DNA of 64,000 bases from Heloderma charlesbogerti (lineage: Eukaryota; Chordata; Lepidosauria; Squamata; Helodermatidae): positions 806,001 to 870,000 of the forward strand of contig JANEZZ010002882.1 of the NCBI GenBank assembly GCA_026122225.1, read 5' to 3'. This document shows, piece after piece, positions 53,460-64,000 of this stretch. The position numbers and the translations under genes are program-made. Under the pieces are notes generated by a model. The model was not told the DNA's origin and ran no database searches. It saw only the letters and a list, made by a program, of their open reading frames with translations. Within the stretch, counting starts at the first letter, position 1. Every line of letters starts with the position of its first letter.

Positions 53460-53890
53460 CCACACTTGCGCACTCTGCAGCAGCCCCCCTCTTTTTATGA
53501 GGCAGGGTCACTTCAGGTTCTGATGGATCTCCTGGCCAAACACACAGGGAGATTTCCAACTACCTCCCAGCCATTAGCTCCCATCAGCTGATCGTGCTGG
53601 GCTGTTAACAAGTGATCTGCCCAACAAAGGCATGGCTGGCCAGTAGCTGGGCAACAACAGCATCATGTGGTGCTGGCTGCCCTGCTGCCAAAGAAGATGC
53701 CATCCAAAGGCATGGCTCCCAGCTCCCTGGCAGCAGCTGTGAATGATGTGGGTGCAAGGACAGAGAAGTGCGCCGCATCCTGGCCACATGTGCTGCTCTG
53801 CCAGCTCCTGAAGTGCAACACCCGAGGCAGCTGCCCCCTCCCCTCAAGGCCGGGCCTCCGCTGGATGCAGGAGCGCCGAGAGAAGGCTGC
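53460..53890. other. Intronic sequence with no recognised element
   Basis: Nothing recognised. Confidence 0.35.
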
Positions 53891-53896
53891 CAGCAT

Positions 53897-54100
53897 GGTG
53901 TCGTGGTGAGAGTCTTCATCTTGGGCTGGGAAGACCCAGGCTCAGATTCGCGGCTTGGGCTGGAAAACACCCTGGGAGACCTTGGGCCACTCACCTTTTC
54001 CTGAGAGCACCTAACCTACCTTGCAGGGCTGTTGTGCCAGTAAAAGAGAGGGAGCCCCATCCGTGCACACCACTTTGGAGGAAGGGTGGGCTACTAACCT
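53897..54100 (+). mobile_element. L2-tailed tRNA SINE (decayed)
   Basis: TGGTGTCGTGGTGAGAGTC (head), CCTTGGGCCACTCACC, CACCTAACCTACCTTGCAGG and TTTGGAGGAAGGGTGGGCT (tail) follow the order of the copy at 45165. Confidence 0.75.
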
Positions 54101-54439
54101 GGGATCTAAGACAGAGACAAGACACAAGAAAATTGAATAGCTGTCCCTGACTGTGGGATTTGGGGCCAACGGAACGGCCATGAGCGCTGCTCTTTTCCCC
54201 TCTTCCCCTCAGCATCACTCAGTCAAATGCCTTGGCCTGCTTGCCTGGTTTTTTTTTTAAGAGTCGCTTTTTGGCACCCAGACCTCATCTGTGTGAGAGA
54301 GGGCAGCCAGCCCCTCCTGGCCCTCTGCACTGTTGGGGGACGGGCTGCAAGTCAGATCTTTAGAACGTTACGAGTTTTTAAAGCTTTAACGTCTATACAT
54401 TTTGGCTATTGCCTTAAGAAACATACATTACTGTAACAG

Positions 54440-54800
54440 AGCAACAGTCCCACGGTCTGCTATTTGAAGCATTTTTTAAAAGACAGTCTCGACAGGACTT
54501 AAATCCACATTTTTTGATTTCTTAAATAATCATTTTTAATTCCAAGTTGCTTTTTTAAAATGAAACTTTGGGCTTTGAAAACAAATGAAGGAAAATCCAT
54601 TTGAACTTGAAGGATATTGATTGTGTTCCTGGGAGATGCATGGAATAATGGCTGTGGCCTCTTTTATTACTGCAGCTTTGATTCCTTTGTAATACGCAGC
54701 AGGGAGGTGATAAATACATAACTAATGATCCAGAAAGAGCCAGTCAGTTCAGTGCTTAACCAGAGAGTTACGAACCACACACACAAAGAGAAGCGGTTAA
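54440..54800. other. AT-rich, repeat-free stretch, candidate conserved non-coding element
   Basis: It has AAATAATCATTTTTAATTCC, TATTGATTGTG and GGTGATAAATACATAACTAA, with no repeat features. Its composition is like the stretch at 43280-43570. Purely a candidate. Confidence 0.3.
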
Positions 54801-55450
54801 TTCTCAGCGCGTCTTAGTCCTTGTGAAGGGCAGTGCCAACGGTGTCATACCACAAACTCAAACAGCATCTGCGGAGCTCCGCAGAACCTTTCCATTGCGA
54901 AAGTGCTTGCGCATTACACTTGTGCAGCCATGTCTGCACAAAGGTAACTTGCTTGGATTCTCTTCTTGTGCATGGCTCAGAACCTAGTTTTCACGGACGC
55001 AATGTCGTTTGTGCCCAGTGAAAGGCACAGTTGGATACTGCCCAATGTTTCCTGGGCCTGCAAAAGTCCTTTGCTCCTTGGAGCCCTTTACAGTAGGGGA
55101 GTTCAGATGACCCCTCCACAAGTTGAAAGAATGCGTGGTGGCCCCACAGGGCCGCATGGGATGACCTGGGTTCCTGCCACACGCTATGGCCCCACCCCTG
55201 CCACACAGCCCTGTGGCCAGGTATGAAGGGGCTCTCCACAGGAAGGCTAGTCCACCTGCCTCATGAGTCCTTTCAACACATGGAGGGGGTTGCCTGACCC
55301 CCACTGCCAGTGACGCTCCTCAGATTGCACTCCTGCTAGGCTGGAGGCAGACAACAGTGTTGTTGGGGGGGGGGTGTTTCTAAGAGTTGAAGGCGGAAAA
55401 ACAAGGGCACACAGGTTGCTTATGGTGTACACACTCATCCCACTGTCATA
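54801..55450. other. Intronic sequence with no recognised element
   Basis: Nothing recognised; a G-rich run at 55363-55375. Confidence 0.35.
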
Positions 55451-55454
55451 ATCT

Positions 55455-55805
55455 CTGCTTTACTTCTATGTTGTGCTTTTAAACCGCCCAATAACCAGAG
55501 TTCTCTGGGTGATGTACAATGCATTAGAAACATAATACAAACATTAAAGCTAAAAATAAAGGCAGAGCAGAATAAAATCAAGATAAAACCAGCAGCACAG
55601 GATAAAACCATCGCAGCACTTAAAACCAAATTAGAATGAGCACCAGAATAAAATCATGAAAACACTCAAAACAGTTCTTGAAATGCCTGGGAGAATAAAA
55701 AGCATTTATTGCCAAAAACACCATATAGGAGGCGCCAGGTGAGCCCTTCTGGGGAGAGCATTCCACAGACATGGTGTCACCACTGAAAAGGCCCTCTCTC
55801 TCATT
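55455..55805 (-). repeat. Interspersed repeat with L2-like end, class uncertain
   Basis: It starts with TTAAACCGCCCAATAACCAG and AGTTCTCTGGGTGATGTACA, the reverse of a common reptilian repeat tail. It runs through A-rich 'aaataaagg' and 'ataaaacca' words to GGCGCCAGGTGAGCCCTTCT and CACCACTGAAAAGGCCCTCT. Confidence 0.5.
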
Positions 55806-56071
55806 AAATATGTTTTGCAGGTTTTTGTTCCGCTGCAGAAACCTGCCACACCTGTGTGTCCCCCGCCACATCTTTGTTCACCCCTCCATCACTGACAGCA
55901 CCCTGCCTACCACCCACTACCTCCACTAGGTAATGTGAAGCAGGGAGGGTGGAATGGAAGGTTACATCAGTGTCAAGAGGGTCACTTGATGTATTTGTCA
56001 TTTTATTTTCATGATTTGTACCTCGCATTTCTTTAGCACAATAAACCCACAGCCACTTGTAGCATAAACTC

Positions 56072-56094
56072 TGTGTGTGTGTGTATACACACAC
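56072..56094. repeat. (GT)n/(AC)n self-complementary tract
   Basis: TGTGTGTGTGTA followed by TACACACACA, a perfect palindrome of about 23 nt. Confidence 0.9.
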
Positions 56095-56099
56095 CATAT

Positions 56100-57600
56100 A
56101 ATTGTTTTTAATTAAGAATCAACCATGGGTTGGGGGAAAGATCTGCCTGTGGCTTCCCTCAGCTCTCTTGCAAAGGACCATTTGCCTCTCTAGCCCTGGT
56201 GAGTTTGTGGAGAGTCTACAAGGGTGGCAGAACGGAGTTCTGTGTGGATTCCCCACTCACTCGCCTTCTGCATTTGGCAGGGTATTTTGTCCCTCCTGCA
56301 AATACGCCCTCGCCCCCCTGTTACATTAAAGCGGAGGGCCATCTTGCAGGGCTGCACTTGGATCATTTCACCAGGACACTAAGCCATATGAAGCCTAACA
56401 ACTAATCCAGCCTCTAATCAAGCGAGGACAAGAAGGTGGCTTTATTCATTACTGCTTATCGAGCACCATGACATTCCATGCTCACACCTCAATTCTAAGG
56501 CGGCCTCACACTTGGATCCCGACTATCTTGTGGGGGTAGCACTCGACTATTCCCGTTTTACAAAATGAGAACCAAGACCAACGATCCCACCCTGGCCAAG
56601 AGGCCACCCAGGGAGGAGGAGGCAGCTCTGTTGTTTCGAAAGCTAAGGGCCTGGACCTTTCAGAAAAATCCTATTTATACTGGAAGTCATATTTATGTAT
56701 CTTGGAAAGACTAATACATACATCCTGAAAACAGCCCAAAGAAAAAGACGCTGAGCTTTAATCTTCCCTACGAGTGGGATGCCGATAAAACATTGCAACT
56801 TTCCAGGGAATGAGGGTGAAGTGCACTCCACGGAAGACCAATTGTTTTCCTTCATGTGATGTTTGCCTCATTCCAGACAAAAACAGGGATCTGATGTCTG
56901 TGAGGCAATGTTTTCTGGCAGAGGTGGTGGAGGCGGCCATCCCCGCTGCACTCTGCCAAGCTAAGCTTTCATTTAATAACTACCACCTTATCTATTGCTG
57001 GGCCGAAAGTTAGCCTTGAACAGAACAGTCACATCTACTGCTGCTGTAGACAACTGGGAGGACAATATGAGCTGGGAAACAACTCTTCTCAAATGACATG
57101 GTGCAGATGAGCTGTCAGCCCACATCCTGCCAAGAATGGCGAAGGCCATGACTAGGCCCAAGCCCTGACAGGAAGCTCCAGAGGGGCCTGGGTGCTTAGG
57201 CTTGTAAACGAGCCTTTGCAGAGCCGTCAAGGAACTCCGCTTGACCCGCTCCGGCCCACCGCTGCCGAGTGGCTTCCCTCCTCTCCTGACTGGTTTCCAT
57301 GCAGCTCCCTCCTTTGGGTGAGAGCCCTGGGCTATGACTCAGAGGCAAATCCTTGTCTGACATCCCTCAAGCAATGCTGGAGCCCTGGCCTAGGCATACG
57401 TGAGAATTTCGTTTTTGCTCGCAAACACACACAAGCATGCCCTGTTCAAATCTCTGAATGTGAGCACGAGCACATATCCACCAAAAATATTCACAAATTG
57501 TCAAACACAATTTGCAGAAATGTCCACAGTAAACTAAATCCATCCCACTTTAGCCCATTGAGCAAATTTGGGAAGATTTGTGCAGATCTCCCATTCGATC
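56100..57600. other. Intronic sequence with no recognised element
   Basis: No exon or clear repeat. Positions 57390-57540 have AT-rich words like those at 35.4 kb and may be an old relic. Confidence 0.35.
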
Positions 57601-57614
57601 GTGGCTCGATCTGT

Positions 57615-58095
57615 GCAAGTTGTACAAAATTATGCATGATGTGGAGAATGTGGACAGGGAGCCATTTTTCTCCCACTCTCATAACACTAGAACCCAATGG
57701 GGTCATCCCATGAAGCTGATTGGTGGGAGATTCAGGACAGATCAAAGGAAGGACATCTCCACACTGCACAGGGTCAAACTATGGAATTCGCTACCAGAAG
57801 ACATAGTGATGGCCACCAATTTGGATGGCTTTAAAGGAGGGTTAGACAAATTCCTGGAGGAGAAGGCTATTAATGGCTACCAGTCCTGATGGCTGTATGC
57901 TACCTCCAGTATCAGAGGCAGTAGGCCTTTGTACACCAGTTGCTGGGGAACATGGGCTGGAGGGTGCTATTGCACCCATGTCCTGCTTGTGGGCTTCCCA
58001 AAGGCATGTGGGTGGCCACCCTGTGAACAGAACGGTGGAGTAGATGGAGCCTTGGCCTGATTAAGCATCAGGGCTCTTGTGGTTCCTGTTTGTGC
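57615..58095 (+). mobile_element. CR1 family B 3' part
   Basis: The frame 57578-57889 encodes YKIMHDVENVDREPFFSHSH, TQWGHPMKLIGGRFRTDQR and TNLDGFKGGLDKFLEEKAIN, the best-kept family B C-terminus after the 38.7 kb copy. The 3' UTR extends to GGCCTGATTAAGCATCAGGG. Confidence 0.88.
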
Positions 58096-58460
58096 AGAGT
58101 GAGCAGCGGTTGCAAACATGAATAGGAATTGGACACAAGATGAGTGGTGAGACAACGTTTAGAGAATCAGAGCAGTTTGGAACTTCGCTTGTTCACCCCA
58201 CCCTTGCCCGCCAGTTTTCATGCCCTTGAAACATTTCCTAGTTGTTTGAGCCACTGAGGCAGCCTGGTTCCACACATTGTAAAAAGTTAGGAATTGCTTC
58301 ACCAAAAAGGAGGACAAAAGAGGGCACAATCTGCAGAATAATTGCACCTGCAAATGTATAGTTATAGGTGCAAATTTAGAAATAATTATAATTTAAATAG
58401 AAGTACCGTTCTTCCCACCGTGGTGACAAAGGCTGTGCCCCAGAGACACGTGTGCCTGGT

Positions 58461-58656
58461 TCCAGGTGCTGCTGCCTGTGGGTGGGCCACTTCAAGGCCC
58501 TTTCGCTCTCCCTTCGGATGGATCTTCACCTTTCAGCTGGACTTGGACTGGACAGCCCTTCCCGCAGGAGATGCCTTGAAACGGAGGACTGTCCTTAGCC
58601 AGCTCTCCAAAATAGAGGGCTGTCCTCTGTAAATTAGGTTACCTGGTCACCTTATG
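58461..58656 (+). repeat. Unnamed dispersed repeat U4 (copy 1, plus)
   Basis: It matches the reverse complement of 60172-60362: CCAGGTGCTGCTGCCTGTGG, TGGGCCACTTCAAGGCCC, GGAGGACTGT, GCCAGCTC, AATAGAGG and TCTGTAAA-TAGG. The middle differs. The end GGTTACCTGGTCACCTTA is shared in word form with 62130-62170. Confidence 0.65.
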
Positions 58657-58827
58657 AGCACCACAATGTTGTAAGGAATCTGGTGTGTGTGCGTGCATGC
58701 AAGTATCAGAAGGAGGTGCTGTTTCATTGGCACATCTCAAAAATATTTGCACCATGCTCAAGGAGCCAGCGCACCGGCTCAAGCGCACAAGCTTGCACTC
58801 CATCTCCCCCATAACTTATCCAGATAG

Positions 58828-59440
58828 TTGTTGTGGTGGTTGTTCAGTCGTTCAGTCGTGTCCGACTCTTCGTGACCCCATGGACCATAGCACACCAGGC
58901 CTTCCTGTCCTGAGCACTCTCCTGGAGTGTGCTCAGGTTCATATTCATTGCATCGGTGATGCTATCTAGCCATCTCATCCTCTGCCGTCCCCTTCTCCTT
59001 TTGCCTTCAGTCTTTCCCAGCATCAGGGTCTTTTCCAGGGAGTTTTCTCTTTGCATTAGGTGGCCAAAATATTTGAGCTTCAGCTTCAGTATCTGTCCTT
59101 CCAATGAGCACTCAGGGTTGATTTCCTTTAGGACTGACTGATTGGACCTCCTTGCAGTCCAGGGACTCGTAAGAGTCTTCTCCAGCACCACAGTTCGAAA
59201 GCATCAATTCTTCGGCGCTCAGCCTTCCTTATAGTCCAGCTCTCACAGCCATACATTACTACTGGGAAAACCATAGCTTTGATTAGACGGACCTTTGTTG
59301 GCAAGGTGATGTCTCTGCTTCTTACTATGCTGCCTAGGTTTGCCATAGCTTTCCTCCCAAGGAGCAAGCGTCTTTTAATTTCATGGCTACAGTCACCGTC
59401 TGTGGTGATCTTGGAGCCCAAGAAAGTATAATCTGTCAAT
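58828..59440 (-). mobile_element. BovB (RTE) LINE 3' end, first lineage
   Basis: The minus strand encodes FLGSKITTDGDCSHEIKRRL, DITLPTKVRLIKAMVFPVV, MYGCESWTIRKAERRRIDAF, KYFGHLMQRENSLEKTLMLG and the GRQRMRWLDSITDAMN region. There is one frameshift near 59160. The 3' end TGTTCAGTCGTTCAGTCGTG matches the 8846 copy, so this is the same lineage. It is truncated at 59440. Confidence 0.92.
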
Positions 59441-60171
59441 GTGTTTTTGGGGTGCAACTATTGTAGAATAATATGTACAACCAGATCTATTGTCGGTTTA
59501 GTCTTTCTCAAGTTTGCAAAAAGGAAATGGTCGGCTTACTAACACATCTGCTGCAGAACCAATGCAGAACATGCTTTAGCTGTTTAGCGAGGCCTGTTTT
59601 GGTGCAGGGGGAAAGGGGGTGTTACAGAAGCACAAGAAGGCTGCTGTTCTCACTTGTGCAATGGTGAGGAGGGTGTGTGTGTTACATCTGGCCAATCCAA
59701 GCCGCCTGTGAGAAGATTACCCTAATATCAAATTGCCACTTGTGTAATATCATGCAATGCAGGGAAATGGACCACATGGGATTGGGTTGGACTAATCATG
59801 TTTAGCTGCCAGCATTTGATAAAATAAAAAAGGGGGCTCCCTTTTTCAGACCCAGCCGTCCTTGTAGTGCTAACATCCCCCATCGCCACTAACTAACATG
59901 GGATGCAATCCACTACCAAGTTCCCTGCCATAAACCCCAGAGAAAGGAATGGGAGCAGCACCCACTCCTCTGCAGTGTCACAAAGGATTCTAGAGCTCAG
60001 TTCTCAGGCTTGCGGGATCCTGGGGCCACGTGGACTCCCAGGCCACGTGGGGTTTCAGTGCTACCTCTAAAAACAGGGCAGCTCCAAGTCAGAGCTGGAA
60101 ATTGCTTGGGTAGCCAAGCCGGTTGGGTCCATGACAACTCCCTTCCTACTTGTAGGGACTCATTTGTATAG
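59441..60171. other. Intronic sequence with no recognised element
   Basis: Nothing recognised. Confidence 0.35.
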
Positions 60172-60362
60172 TGGCTGGGTGTCCTACTTTACAGAAGACA
60201 GTCCTCTATTTGGGGGAGCTGGCAGAGAGCAGTCCTCCATTTGAAGGTGCCCTCTATTTAAAGAGGTTCCAGTCTGGGACTAGTTTAACATCAAAGAACC
60301 ATAAGGACGGAGTGCAGCAGGGGCCTTGAAGTGGCCCATCCACAGGCAGCAGCACCTGGGCA
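60172..60362 (-). repeat. Unnamed dispersed repeat U4 (copy 2, minus)
   Basis: Inverted relative of 58461-58656. The reverse complement begins CCCAGGTGCTGCTGCCTGTG and ends with TCTTCTGTAAAGTAGGACAC and CCAGCCAC. The two copies lie only 1.5 kb apart in opposite orientation. Confidence 0.65.
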
Positions 60363-60859
60363 GCAGACAGAGCAGCAAGCACCCCGCTCACCTGAGCCCC
60401 GTCTACATGGAAACAGTTTCAGAAGCATTTTCTGGTTATATCCAGATTTGCATGAAGTTGCTTTGCATGAAATTGGTCCCTTAGCAGCACACGAAGCAAG
60501 AAAAGCACAGTATTCACTACTTAAACCCGCTTTCACGGGTCAAAAGGTACTTGAAACTGCCATACTTCGGGGGTGGGGGGGTGGAGTCCTGCAAGTAGAA
60601 CTGAATGTCATCAACCATGTAGGTGCTGCTCAGCAAATGTGAGAGGCTTGCTCCCCGCCTCTTTCCATGCTCCCCTGCTCAGGGAAGTTTAATGGAAGAG
60701 AAGAATTATGTCCCTGTAGTTGCACACCTCTCCCCTTACATTCACGACATGTCTTCAGAAAAACGCTCTGCCTCTGCTTCTAGATGGTTACACTGATATT
60801 AAGCTGCACGATGCTAAACCACCAAAGATGTGTTATTGCGTTCTTAAAGCCCGTGCTCC

Positions 60860-61700
60860 CTGCTCCCTTGGTCATTGTAATGATGGAGAATAAGTAACTA
60901 CCCAGTACAACTCAATTATGACTATCGTGCTAATGTGATATTGCACTATTGCATTATTGCAGTATGCGAAATTGCAATACTCTGAAATTACAACGCCAAA
61001 ACCATCAGGAATCCTTTTTCTCCAGAAATGTTGTACATTCCTGATTTTGTAATCCTACCCAGTACAAGTGTGTAGCCAACACCTCTTCCTGTCAGCCTCC
61101 TGTCTCCACAGAAATGACAGTCAATTATGACTATCATGGCAATGTGCTATTGTGCTATTGAATAACAGATACTTGCAAGTATTAAAGTTTAGGTTTTGTT
61201 TTTCTGCACCCTTTGTTCTTTTCCCAGTGTTCAATTGTCCACTGCACAATATGTGCAGTGACTTTCCAATTGCTTAATTGCTTAAGTTACTCTCCCCAGG
61301 TGAACCAAATTCCCCCACATGCTTTGCACATGTGCAGAACTCCGCAGATATTGGGGTTACATGCACACTCATTGCTCCAAAATAGATCCTAAGTCAGTTC
61401 AGGTGTACCTCTCTGTGATCTCTCTTTTGGTGCATAATATCTGAAGTAACAGCCAGATAAAGAAAGGGGACAAGAAAAGCTATAACCCACCCCTGAAAAC
61501 ACTGAAACGGCATAACTGTGAAACAGTGCAAACTAAAAATAAATAGCTGAGAAGGAAAGGTGAGCAGCACAATATAGCGCCAAGTGTCCAATATCCAAAG
61601 TGCGCAACTGCAAAGTAGTGAAAGAGTGAAACAGTGCAACTGTGAAATAGCACTACTGCGAAATAATGCTAAGTGGAAAAAGAAGCCTGTGGCCAAAGTG
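60860..61700. repeat. Stretch of repeated short words, element unknown
   Basis: TCAATTATGACTATC occurs at about 60911 and 61122, each followed by GTG-TATTG-ACTATTG-like words. CCCAGTACAA occurs at about 60902 and 61059. A second set (GTGAAACAGTGCAA, twice) lies at 61515-61645. It suggests internal duplication or a decayed non-autonomous transposon; ends not found. Confidence 0.4.
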
Positions 61701-62980
61701 GGGGGAGGAATGGGGGGGGGAAGAGTGATGGCCCCAGCTCATGACCAGGTCACAGCCACACCCCAAGACATGGCCAGTATGCAGGATTTAGTTTGGGGAA
61801 ATGGGGCGCACTGCAGCAAAACCACACCACAGCTGCATTTAGGGGGAAAAGATGCAGCAAAATTATTTTGCAAAAATGCATTTTTCAGGGGGAAGCCATA
61901 TGGTTGCTGCAGAGTGGCAACAATGTCCTGTGTCATGAATGACCGTGATATGCTCTCGCTCCGCACTAAATTCTCAGCGTAGATTGGCCCCAGTCTGTCT
62001 TCTCTAAATTAGCATATACAAATGTTATGCCACCACTTTGAGAGGGTTTTACCTTTAAAGGCCGCAGCCTAAAAATATTTTTTAATAAATAAATCATGCA
62101 AACTGGTGCCCTCTTTGGGGGGTTAATTTCCTCTTTTTTGGACAAGTATAAGTGGCCACCCTACCCATTTTCCACAAATAGGAGCTGCTGCTTGGGGGGG
62201 CTCACTCTTAAGGAGGGAGCCACTACAGCCTGGCCATGGGGGCAGTGGGGGGGGGAATTGATAACTACCACAGGAGAGGAAATGTCAAGTCCACCCTTAT
62301 TTTGTCAAAGTTTGAGGAAGTGAAATGCAGCCTGGTTTTACAGAGATTTTGATTTCATGTAACTGCTCAGAACTAGGCAAACTTTTAGCATGAGAAGTGA
62401 TGGACACTTTTATAGTGGAGTCCATTAAAAATATCCTGAATGTGGGCTGTAAGGAGACTCGAAGAGGATTGAGTTTCACTGACATCTAATAAAACAAACC
62501 ATATTCTTGTGAAATATTTAGGGTTGTGGCAGAGTGGGGGTGGAGGGAATATGTTATCAAGCAAACCAAATGGTTTATAGAGGAGCCCTCATTTTAAATC
62601 AGATTTTCTCTATGGACCCCGGCTTAAAGATTTTCTAAACACTCCAGCTCCTGTCTTGTTCCCAAGGAAGTGATAAAGTTGGCTAAAATGGGCAAGTTTA
62701 TGCTTTATACACCTCACACAGGTTCCCCTAAGGATTGCCAGTTTTTAAATAATTTGTGATTGACCAAACCTTTCCCCTTTTAATACATTGATGGATTAAT
62801 CTAAAATATATTTGCATACTACAAAAACCTGAATATACAGTAGGTGGCCTTTTGGAGATGCCAGAACCAAAAGGTCCTGAAAAACTGTGCCTTTGACTCA
62901 TAGCCCCACCCATTAAAACCCACCAATTAATTAACTAAAGCTTTCATTGATCCAGCCAATTACAATGACTGGATCCGGAG
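61700..62980. other. Intronic sequence with one short repeat fragment
   Basis: Positions 62130-62170 (CCTCTTTTTTGGACAAGTAT, GTGGCCACCCTAC) resemble the end of repeat U4. Otherwise nothing recognised. Confidence 0.35.
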
Positions 62981-62982
62981 TA

Positions 62983-63502
62983 CCTCATCTGGAGTACTGT
63001 GTCCAGTTCTGGGCACCGCACTTGAAGAAGGATGCAGACAATCTGGAGAGGGTTCAGAGGAGGGCAACAAAGATGATCAGGGGACTGGAAACAAAGCCCT
63101 ATGAAGGGAGACTGAAGGAGCTGCGCATGTTTAGCCTCGAGAAGAGAAGACTGAGGGGAGACAGGATAGCGCTTTTCAAGTATTTGAAAGGCTGTCATAG
63201 AGAGGAAGGCCAGGATCTCTTCTTGATCATCCCAGTATGCAGGACACGGAATAATGGGCTCAAGCGACAGGAAGCCAGATTCCGGCTGAACATCAGGAAA
63301 AACGTCCTGACTGTTAGAGCAATATGACAATGGAACCGAGGGATTCCCTAGGGAGGTGGTGGGCTCTCCCACACTGGATGCATTCAGGGTGAAGCTGGAC
63401 AGCCATCTGTCAGGGAGGCTCTGACTTGGATTCCTGCACTGAGCAGGGGCTTGGACTCGATGGTCTTGTAGGCACCTTCTAGCCCTACTGTTCTATGATT
63501 CT
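62983..63502 (+). mobile_element. CR1 family A LINE 3' end
   Basis: A frame from 62947 to 63327 encodes [60 protein letters not shown] and ends [16 protein letters not shown] 3' UTR follows, ending GTTCTATGATTCTA. Its frame is the best kept of the family A copies over this stretch. Confidence 0.92.
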
Positions 63503-63570
63503 AATGTGTGGCGCTAACAACAATTAACCATGTTCAAAGATTTTGGGACCTTAGGCTGAATGCCCCAGAT

Positions 63571-63688
63571 CACTGAGCAGGGCTCAAGGACTTGATGGCC
63601 TTGTAGGCCCCTTCCAACCCTACTATTCTATGATTCTATGATTCTATACCTTCCAACCCTACTATTCTATGATTCTATGATTCTATAC
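63571..63688 (+). mobile_element. CR1 family A tail with 39-bp tandem duplication
   Basis: The last part of a CR1 3' UTR (GATGGCCTTGTAGGCCCCTT). The segment 63610-63648 is repeated exactly at 63649-63687; each unit starts CCTTCCAACCC and ends GATTCTATA. Confidence 0.9.
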
Positions 63689-63740
63689 ACAAAATGTCCA
63701 ACACCCTCCTAGGAGAACAAAGTGTCCTCATTCTTTACAG

Positions 63741-63763
63741 ACACACACACACACACACCTCTG

Positions 63764-63821
<58 letters not shown>

Positions 63822-63823
63822 AC
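63741..63823. repeat. Compound (CA)n(CT)n(CA)n microsatellite
   Basis: About 9 CA units, then 13 CT units, then 18 CA units. Confidence 0.97.
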
Positions 63824-64000
63824 ATGGGCAAAGTGCATGGGGCATATGGAGAATCCCTTCCCTTTGTGTAAAGAACTGGCTTCTCTTTTGTTTATTTTCA
63901 ACGGTCCTAATAACACAGTGCCTGTGAGGTATGTACAAACTGCCTTTGCCTAAGGGGCCAGTAAAAAAACGTCACAGACTTGGGCTGCTTCCAGAGGGAG

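Larger units (their letters stand above)
49187..64000 (+). other. AQP9: AQP9 intron 1 (continues beyond the window)
   Basis: Exon 2 should continue helix 1 with a GCG-VAQ-like motif. I did not find it, so the whole remainder is taken as intron 1. It holds transposons and one orphan CpG island. Confidence 0.7.

Noticed and set aside
63741..63823. CRISPR-like or other array of short repeats
   Set aside because: It is a plain compound dinucleotide microsatellite without spacers, in a vertebrate genome.

Overview
The window looks like nuclear DNA of a squamate reptile, probably a lizard. It carries several BovB (RTE-clade) LINEs, a Sauria-type SINE sharing the BovB 3' end, CR1 LINEs with the sauropsid ATTCTATGA tail, L2-tailed tRNA SINEs and many short palindromic elements. 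Nothing is bacterial or viral in organisation: no operons and no ribosome-binding sites. Long open frames in the GC-rich stretches are by-products of base composition. The species cannot be fixed from the sequence.

Only two pieces of host coding sequence are recognisable, both first coding exons. On the minus strand, 21217-21333 encodes the first 39 residues of ALDH1A2 (retinaldehyde dehydrogenase 2), with a CCAAT box and TATA box upstream and a large CpG island behind them. On the plus strand, 49085-49186 encodes the first 34 residues of an aquaglyceroporin, best read as AQP9, behind a TATA box at 48821. The two genes are divergent, as in the human ALDH1A2-AQP9 neighbourhood. Positions 1-21216 are therefore the start of ALDH1A2 intron 1, 21.5-48.8 kb is the shared intergenic region, and 49187-64000 is the start of AQP9 intron 1. 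No further exon of either gene was found.

The rest is mostly transposon debris with readable layering. (1) 8.8-13.4 kb is a nearly full-length BovB on the minus strand, split by a CR1, which is split by a Sauria SINE with a perfect 13-bp target duplication. (2) 32.4-34.2 kb is an older CR1 on the minus strand, split by a BovB of a second lineage. (3) 37.6-38.7 kb is a palindromic element split by a CR1. (4) 38.7-41.2 kb is a long decayed CR1 relative on the minus strand. (5) 46532-47440 is a 909-bp hAT-like non-autonomous element with a perfect 8-bp target duplication and a 354-bp internal palindrome. 'CR1 family A' below means copies ending in ATTCTATGA; 'family B' means the CR1-like family whose C-terminus contains MKLIGGRFRTD.

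CpG-rich blocks lie at about 13.9-14.5, 15.5-16.5, 17.2-18.2, 21.1-24.2 and 51.9-52.7 kb. Only the 21-24 kb block has an assigned promoter. Three repeat pairs could not be matched to a family I know; one carries a decayed hammerhead-ribozyme-like motif. All repeat names rest on recognition by eye, without a database search.
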